From the NCBI GenBank assembly GCA_900550835.1, contig URTP01000023.1, positions 1-18,698 on the forward strand: a stretch of 18,698 nt of DNA, read 5' to 3'. The translations under genes were made by a program, and so were the position numbers. Position 1 is the first letter of the stretch. Each line of letters opens with the position of its first letter. The notes beneath the pieces were generated by a model. The model did not search any database, was not told the origin of the DNA, and saw only the letters and a list, made by a program, of their open reading frames with translations. Positions 15,271 through 18,698 of the stretch are shown one piece after another. Source of the stretch: an uncultured Collinsella sp. GTDB taxonomy: Bacteria; Actinomycetota; Coriobacteriia; Coriobacteriales; Coriobacteriaceae.

Positions 15271-16191
15271 ATGGCCGACAATCGCAAGCGTGCACCTCGT
15301 GGCGGCAAGCAGACTGCTTCTGGCTCGCGTCCGATTCGCCGCAGCGACCGCGCTGCCACTCCCAAGGGCCAGCGCGAACGCTCCCAAGCCCAGGCTGCGC
15401 GTCCGCAGCGAGATCGCAACCGCGACAACGTTCAGGTCCCCAAGGGCGAGTTTATCGAAGGTCGCCGTGCTGCCGCCGAGGCGCTGCGCACCGGTTTTCC
15501 CATCAAGTGCGCGCTCATCGCCGAGGGCGGGGAGCGCGATGCCGCCTTGTCGCGTCTGGTCGACGACCTCAACGCCGCGGGCGTCCGCATTAAGTATGTG
15601 CCGCGCGCGCAGCTCGATGCGCTGTCGAGCCATGGCGCTCACCAGGGCATTGCGCTCGAGGTGGGCAACTTCCCTTACGCCGATGTCGCCGACATCCTCG
15701 ACCGCGCAGGCGAGGGCCCGGCGCTTGTCGTGGTGCTCGACCATGTGACCGACGACGGTAACTTTGGCGCCATCGTGCGCTCTGCCGAGGTTGTGGGCGC
15801 AGCGGGCGTCATCATCGCCAACAAGCGTGCCGCCGGCGTGACCGTGGGCAGCTACAAGACCTCCGCCGGCGCCGTCATGCATCTGCCTATCGCGCAGGTG
15901 CCCAATATCGCCCGTGCGCTCGATGACCTCAAGGCCGCCGGCTTTTGGGTGGGTGGCGCTTCCGAGCATGCCGAGGGCAGCTGCTGGGATGCTCCCTTCG
16001 AGGGCCGCGTGGCGCTCGTCATGGGCTCCGAGGGCGACGGCATCTCGCGTCTGGTGCTCGAGAAATGTGACTTTTTGACCAAGCTTCCCCAGCGCGGCAT
16101 GACCGAGAGTCTCAACGTGGCCCAGGCGACCACCGCGCTGTGCTTTGAGTGGCTGCGCCGCAACGCCGGCGAGCTCATGGGGGAGGAGTAG
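15271..16191 (+). CDS. rlmB: 23S rRNA (guanosine-2'-O-)-methyltransferase, TrmH/RlmB family
   Basis: A 306-residue SPOUT methyltransferase. Residues ~1-55 are a basic, disordered RNA-binding tail (Arg/Lys/Ala/Gln-rich). Residues ~58-135 form the substrate-binding domain (FIEGRRAAAEAL; HGAHQGIAL). The knotted catalytic domain (~150-300) shows motif 1 DDGNFGAIVRSAE (Asn164, Arg170), motif 2 LVMGSEGDGIS (252-255) and motif 3 SLNVAQATTALC (Asn282). It methylates a guanosine in 23S rRNA (G2251 in E. coli); in a genome with several TrmH paralogues the exact site is by family only. ATG 15271 has a perfect AAAGGAGG (15256-15263) 7 bp upstream. It directly precedes yacP, as in Bacillus. Confidence 0.9.
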   Translation: MADNRKRAPRGGKQTASGSRPIRRSDRAATPKGQRERSQAQAARPQRDRNRDNVQVPKGEFIEGRRAAAEALRTGFPIKCALIAEGGERDAALSRLVDDLNAAGVRIKYVPRAQLDALSSHGAHQGIALEVGNFPYADVADILDRAGEGPALVVVLDHVTDDGNFGAIVRSAEVVGAAGVIIANKRAAGVTVGSYKTSAGAVMHLPIAQVPNIARALDDLKAAGFWVGGASEHAEGSCWDAPFEGRVALVMGSEGDGISRLVLEKCDFLTKLPQRGMTESLNVAQATTALCFEWLRRNAGELMGEE

Positions 16192-16194
16192 CGC

Positions 16195-16872
16195 ATGTCC
16201 AAGAAGAACCGCGCCAAATCCAAGGCCAAGCGCTTTGGCGAAGGCTCGGCCAAGCCGATTGTTTCGGCCGCGACCTATGGCGTGGGCGGCAATGCGTTTG
16301 CGCAGGCCATCGCCGACCCGGTCTCGACGGTGCACTCCAATAAGCCCGAGCTGCTGGTGGTCGACGGCTACAACGTGATCCACTGCACGCCGCGCTACGA
16401 AAAGCTCGTGTACGACCATTCCGATGATCCGTATTCCAGCGACGTTCACGATATGGCGCGCACGGCACTCATCAACGATGTTGCCGCGTTTGCCCAGGGC
16501 CGCTACGAGGCCGTAATCGTGTTTGACGGCGCGGGCAATATCTCCAGCGAGCGCCCCAACCTGCCCGCCCGCGGCGTGCGCATCGAGTTTTCGCCGACGG
16601 GCGTATCGGCCGACACCGTGGTGCAGAAGCTCTGCATCGAGGCGCGCGAGGAAGGCCGCGCGTGCTCCGTGGTGTCGAGCGACGGCACGATCCAGGCCGT
16701 CGTCATGGGTAAGGGCGTTACGCGCATCTCGAGCCGCATGCTGGTGGACGAGATCAAGCAGATAGATAACGATGTTCACGAGGCAGAGGAAGCTCCGCAG
16801 ATCAAGATGACCCTGGGCAGCCGCCTGAGCCCCGATGCCCTGGCCAAGCTCAAGGCCCTTCGCGGGAGGTAG
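16195..16872 (+). CDS. NYN-domain endoribonuclease, YacP/Rae1-like
   Basis: A 225-residue protein of the YacP (NYN, PIN-like) family. In B. subtilis this protein (Rae1) enters the ribosomal A site and cleaves mRNA. Residues 1-~48 are a basic lead-in longer than in Bacillus YacP. The NYN core follows with LVVDGYN (Asp57, Asn60), VIVFDGAGN (Asp ~111) and VVSSDGTIQ (Asp ~162), an acidic set suited to metal-dependent RNA cleavage. ATG 16195 begins 3 bp after the rlmB stop, and its ribosome binding site GGGGGAGGAG overlaps the end of rlmB, so the two are co-translated. The conserved rlmB-yacP pairing supports the assignment; ribosome-dependent activity in this organism is inference. Confidence 0.87.
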   Translation: MSKKNRAKSKAKRFGEGSAKPIVSAATYGVGGNAFAQAIADPVSTVHSNKPELLVVDGYNVIHCTPRYEKLVYDHSDDPYSSDVHDMARTALINDVAAFAQGRYEAVIVFDGAGNISSERPNLPARGVRIEFSPTGVSADTVVQKLCIEAREEGRACSVVSSDGTIQAVVMGKGVTRISSRMLVDEIKQIDNDVHEAEEAPQIKMTLGSRLSPDALAKLKALRGR

Positions 16873-16914
16873 GGGAGTTGCGGCAGAGAGCCGTTTCCTA
16901 GATTGGTCTACCCG

Positions 16915-16952
16915 CTGATTTGTAATCAGTGGGTTGCGGGTTTGCAGCTGTC
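16915..16952 (+). pseudogene. Remnant of a tRNA-Thr(UGU) gene
   Basis: Bases 16915-16937 (CTGATTTGTAATCAGTGGGTTGC) are identical over 23 bp to 17134-17156 of the intact tRNA-Thr, covering the anticodon arm and variable region. Similarity fades through GGGTTTGCAGCTGTC to 16952, the former T arm. No acceptor or D arm can be found, so it cannot be a working tRNA. Confidence 0.75.
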
Positions 16953-17014
16953 AAAACGAATAGGTTTATGTTTTGACGAACAGATAAAACTGTTCGTTCT
17001 GACGAACGGTTTTT
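16950..17014 (+). terminator. Terminator of the rlmB-yacP unit with competing upstream hairpins
   Basis: AAAACTGTTCGT (16986-16997) pairs with ACGAACGGTTTT (17002-17013), 12 bp with one wobble, loop TCTG, ending in five T. An alternative hairpin ACGAACAG/CTGTTCGT (16976-16983, 16990-16997) uses the same left arm, and GTCAAAAC/GTTTTGAC (16950-16957, 16970-16977) lies before it. Termination is likely; switching between folds is only possible. Confidence 0.6.
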
Positions 17015-17048
17015 GAGGGTTTTGAGATGTGGTCGGTCGAAGGGCCTG

Positions 17049-17077
17049 TTGCGCCCCGTCCTCAATTCCTTTATCCT
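17049..17077 (+). promoter_or_regulatory. Candidate promoter of tRNA-Thr(UGU)
   Basis: TTGCGC (17049-17054) and TATCCT (17072-17077) are spaced 17 bp apart and end 30 bp before the tRNA. Both hexamers depart from consensus, so the call is tentative. Confidence 0.4.
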
Positions 17078-17107
17078 AAACAGGCTTCGCGCGAAAGCGC
17101 CAAGTGT

Positions 17108-17182
17108 GCCAGTGTGGCGCAACGGTAGCGCAACTGATTTGTAATCAGTGGGTTGCAGGTTCGATTCCTGTCACTGGCTCCA
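17108..17182 (+). tRNA. tRNA-Thr(UGU)
   Basis: The acceptor GCCAGTG pairs with CACTGGC (17172-17178), followed by discriminator T and an encoded CCA (17180-17182). The anticodon stem ACTGA/TCAGT holds the loop TTTGTAA with anticodon TGT. The T arm is GCAGG-TTCGATT-CCTGT. It stands directly before a strong terminator and so forms its own transcript. Confidence 0.96.
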
Positions 17183-17191
17183 TGAGAGTTT

Positions 17192-17227
17192 CGGGCTCTG
17201 TCTCCAAGAGGGACAGGGCCCGTTTTT
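17192..17227 (+). terminator. Rho-independent terminator after tRNA-Thr(UGU)
   Basis: CGGGCTCTGTC (17192-17202) pairs with GACAGGGCCCG (17212-17222), 11 bp with one wobble, followed by TTTTTATTTA. Confidence 0.9.
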
Positions 17228-17276
17228 ATTTATGTTGACATGTCAGCGGGTTTGACTCCCACCAGGCTTCAGGCTT

Positions 17277-17493
17277 GTCTCGATCCGTAACACGAGTGGG
17301 CTGAAGACCCTCCTTATTGTTACAGATCGAGACATTGCACAGGGACGGACGATAACATCTCGGTCTGTAACACGAAGAGGCTGAAAACCGTTCTTACTGT
17401 TACAGATTGAGACGTAAGCTGGGGTCTCTGCGTAATATCTCGATCTGTAACAGATAGGGGAGAAAATGTTCTCTATATGTTACAGATCGAGAC
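17277..17493. repeat. Array of three 56-bp hairpin units with an exact 80-bp period
   Basis: Units are at 17278-17333, 17358-17413 and 17438-17493, with 24-bp spacers. Each unit has outer arms of the type TCTCGATCTGTAACA ... TGTTACAGATCGAGA; unit 1 extends one more base pair to 17277. The outer arms are nearly the same in all units, while the inner ~26 bp differ. In unit 3 the inside still folds (ATAG/CTAT, GAGAA/TTCTC), making one almost continuous hairpin. Unit 2 keeps its outer stem through G-T wobbles. The spacers resemble each other weakly, so the whole 80 bp appears to be the duplicated unit. No frame inside looks coding. Confidence 0.85.
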
Positions 17494-17525
17494 AAAAGCC
17501 GTGTCGAGCTCGGCTGCCCCCCCCT

Positions 17526-17669
17526 GAGCGTGGATTATCGGACGTACGAGCGTGGAAAATCTCCCGCTTAGTGAATGATCGTGGATAATCTGCCACTTTG
17601 GCCTTGGGGGCACGCCAATAGTGGGAGATCATCCACGCTCGATTTCAAACGGAAGAAAATCCACGCTCG
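17526..17669. repeat. Nested palindrome of five GAGCGTGGATAATCTCCC-type half-sites
   Basis: Forward half-sites begin at 17526, 17548 and 17577; inverted half-sites are at 17623-17640 and 17651-17668. The inner arms 17577-17602 and 17614-17640 pair, and outside them 17548-17570 pairs with ~17646-17669. The site at 17526 is a further, unpaired copy. The half-site and its CCACTTTTGG continuation are those of the 2063-2126 palindrome. Confidence 0.8.
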
Positions 17670-17883
17670 AATCTGCCGCGGAAGCCCGATCTCGACCTAT
17701 ATATAGGTGCAAATAAGCCGTTATCGAAGTTCGATCCTGAAGGTGTACTCCACTACACCAAAGTGTTACCTTGGGAAACGTCACCTCTGTATCCAAAACC
17801 ACCGTCCTTCATATCCAAACTCAATAAAACCGCAGGTCACGGCTATATAGATACGCCCGGCACCGTGTATCTAGAGGTTTTCG
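17670..17883. other. Non-coding AT-richer stretch before the tRNA-tuf promoter
   Basis: This part holds a perfect 14-bp palindrome ACCTATATATAGGT (17695-17708) and a short GGTGTA/TACACC hairpin (17742-17759). It is less GC-rich than its surroundings. A GTG-started frame of 68 codons (17763-17969) lacks a ribosome binding site and runs through the promoter and into the leader, so I do not call it a gene. Confidence 0.5.
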
Positions 17884-17913
17884 TTGACAGCCCCCAAGGT
17901 TGCATCGTATTAT
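17884..17913 (+). promoter_or_regulatory. Strong promoter of the tRNA-Tyr-Thr-Met-tuf unit
   Basis: A consensus TTGACA (17884-17889) and TATTAT (17908-17913) are spaced 18 bp apart. Transcription would begin near 17920. The leader contains GGTCC/GGACC (~17936-17955) before tRNA-Tyr at 17976. Confidence 0.8.
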
Positions 17914-17975
17914 CTTTTTCGTTCGCGGGGGCGGCGGTCCAAAAGACCAAAGGACCTGCGGATACTTGAACGATT

Positions 17976-18057
17976 GGGAGTTTGCCCGAGTGGTTAATGG
18001 GGACGGGCTGTAAACCCGTTGGCTCTGCCTACATAGGTTCGAATCCTATAGCTCCCA
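17976..18057 (+). tRNA. tRNA-Tyr(GUA)
   Basis: The acceptor GGGAGTT pairs with AGCTCCC (18050-18056), followed by discriminator A. The anticodon stem ACGGG/CCCGT holds the loop CTGTAAA with anticodon GTA. A long variable arm follows, as expected for a class II bacterial tRNA-Tyr. The T arm is ATAGG-TTCGAAT-CCTAT. The bases after the discriminator read CCC, so the CCA end is not encoded, unlike the other three tRNAs here. Confidence 0.96.
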
Positions 18058-18067
18058 CCCGTCAAGT

Positions 18068-18143
18068 GCCTGTATAGCTCAGTCGGTAGAGCACTTCGTT
18101 GGTAACGAAGAGGTCACCAGTTCAAGTCTGGTTGCAGGCTCCA
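18068..18143 (+). tRNA. tRNA-Thr(GGU)
   Basis: The acceptor GCCTGTA pairs with TGCAGGC, followed by discriminator T and an encoded CCA. The anticodon stem CTTCG/CGAAG holds the loop TTGGTAA with anticodon GGT. It lies 10 bp after tRNA-Tyr, so both come from one precursor. Confidence 0.96.
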
Positions 18144-18146
18144 TCC

Positions 18147-18223
18147 GGCGGTGTAGCTCAGTTGGTTAGAGCCCACGGTTCATACCCGTGGTGTCACTGG
18201 TTCGAATCCAGTCACCGCTACCA
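18147..18223 (+). tRNA. tRNA-Met(CAU), elongator type
   Basis: The acceptor GGCGGTG pairs with CACCGCT, first pair G-U, followed by discriminator A and an encoded CCA. The anticodon stem CACGG/CCGTG holds the loop TTCATAC with anticodon CAT. The stem lacks the three G-C pairs of initiator tRNA, so an elongator is favoured. A tRNA-Ile with modified CAU anticodon cannot be fully excluded. Confidence 0.88.
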
Positions 18224-18234
18224 TAGGTAACACG

Positions 18235-18297
18235 GTGGCTTCTCAATAGTATGTTGAGAGGCCACTATGGTATAAAGGCAAAGTCCCGTCCGGGGAC
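18235..18297 (+). other. tuf leader hairpins between tRNA-Met and tuf
   Basis: GTGGCTTCTCAA (18235-18246) pairs with TTGAGAGGCCAC (18254-18265), 12 bp with one wobble. A second stem GTCCC/GGGAC is at 18283-18297. Neither has a T-run. The first may be a processing stem in the tRNA-tuf transcript; TATAAA at 18271-18276 could alternatively be a -10, but no -35 fits it. Confidence 0.5.
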
Positions 18298-18319
18298 GAC
18301 CTGTTTAGAGGAGGGCTTT

Positions 18320-18698
18320 ATGGCCAAAGAGAAGTTTGAGCGCACTAAGCCGCATGTTAACATCGGCACCATTGGTCACGTCGACCACGGCAAGACCACG
18401 CTGACCGCCGCCATCACCAAGGTTCTCTCCGAGACCGAGGGCTGCAAGGCTGACTTCACTGCGTTCGAGAACATCGACAAGGCTCCCGAGGAGCGCGAGC
18501 GCGGCATTACGATCTCCGTCTCCCACGTCGAGTACGAGACTGCTGCCCGTCACTACGCTCACGTTGACTGCCCGGGCCACGCTGACTACGTCAAGAACAT
18601 GATCTCCGGTGCTGCTCAGATGGACGGCGCTATCCTGGTCATCGCCGCTACCGACGGCCCCATGGCTCAGACCCGCGAGCACATCCTGCTCGCCCGTC
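18320..18698 (+). CDS. tuf: Elongation factor Tu, 3' end outside the window
   Basis: The first 126 codons of EF-Tu, the GTPase that delivers aminoacyl-tRNA to the ribosome. Present are the P-loop GHVDHGKT (19-26), switch I RGITI (61-65), and DCPGH (83-87) with the catalytic His87, followed by ADYVKNMISGAAQMDGAILV. The NKxD motif would lie beyond the window end. ATG 18320 follows GAGGAGGG with close spacing. The gene ends a unit of three tRNAs, so EF-Tu and some of its own ligands are probably transcribed together. Confidence 0.97.
   Translation, partial: MAKEKFERTKPHVNIGTIGHVDHGKTTLTAAITKVLSETEGCKADFTAFENIDKAPEERERGITISVSHVEYETAARHYAHVDCPGHADYVKNMISGAAQMDGAILVIAATDGPMAQTREHILLAR

Noticed and set aside
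17235..17263. Promoter at TTGACA 17235-17240 driving the hairpin array
   Set aside because: No -10-like hexamer lies 16-19 bp downstream.
17277..17493. CRISPR array
   Set aside because: Units are 56-bp full hairpins that diverge inside, spacers are 24 bp and resemble each other, there are only three units and no cas genes.
17763..17969. A 68-codon GTG-started frame before tRNA-Tyr
   Set aside because: It has no ribosome binding site, runs through the consensus TTGACA/TATTAT promoter and leader, and has no recognisable composition.

Overview
The window looks like a core chromosomal segment of a GC-rich, Gram-positive-type bacterium, most likely a Coriobacteriia member such as Collinsella. 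That assignment is an inference from protein character, strong GC bias at third codon positions and gene order; no database search was run. All genes are on the + strand except mntP.

Layout. 1-765: 3' part of a membrane-anchored protein. 845-1738: LacX-like aldose 1-epimerase. 1739-2254: repeat-filled gap. 2255-3823: ThrE-type amino-acid exporter. 3824-4137: a palindromic element, then a leader with an intrinsic terminator. 4138-4731: DUF2798 membrane protein. 4917-7559: ClpC ATPase. 7684-8561: RelB/DinJ + PIN toxin-antitoxin pair under a perfect operator dyad. 8710-10167: PepD dipeptidase. 10168-10535: a long inverted-repeat element. 11114-10536 (-): MntP manganese exporter. 11335-16872: run of disA, ispD, ispF, cysS, rlmB and yacP/rae1, tightly packed at disA-ispD-ispF-cysS and rlmB-yacP. 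16873-18319: four tRNA genes (Thr-UGU, Tyr-GUA, Thr-GGU, Met-CAU), a tRNA-Thr remnant and a dense block of palindromic repeats. 18320 to the end: 5' part of tuf.

How it fits together. The clpC ... disA-ispD-ispF-cysS-rlmB-yacP order recalls the Bacillus clpC-radA-disA-yacL-ispD-ispF-gltX-cysE-cysS-mrnC-rlmB-yacP cluster. Here radA, yacL, gltX, cysE and mrnC are absent, and the toxin-antitoxin pair, pepD and mntP sit between clpC and disA. The cluster joins protein quality control, c-di-AMP synthesis, isoprenoid precursor synthesis (MEP pathway), cysteinyl-tRNA charging, 23S rRNA methylation and a ribosome-linked nuclease. The Thr(UGU)-Tyr(GUA)-Thr(GGU)-tuf order recalls the E. coli thrU-tyrU-glyT-thrT-tufB operon, but here the first tRNA is separated from the rest by a terminator and about 790 bp of repeats.

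The most unusual content is intergenic. Most long gaps carry a palindromic element, and these belong to several unrelated families. The best is a three-unit array of 56-bp hairpins with an exact 80-bp period (17278-17493). Directly after it is a nested palindrome built from five copies of an 18-bp half-site; two more copies of that half-site form a palindrome at 2063-2126, 15 kb away.
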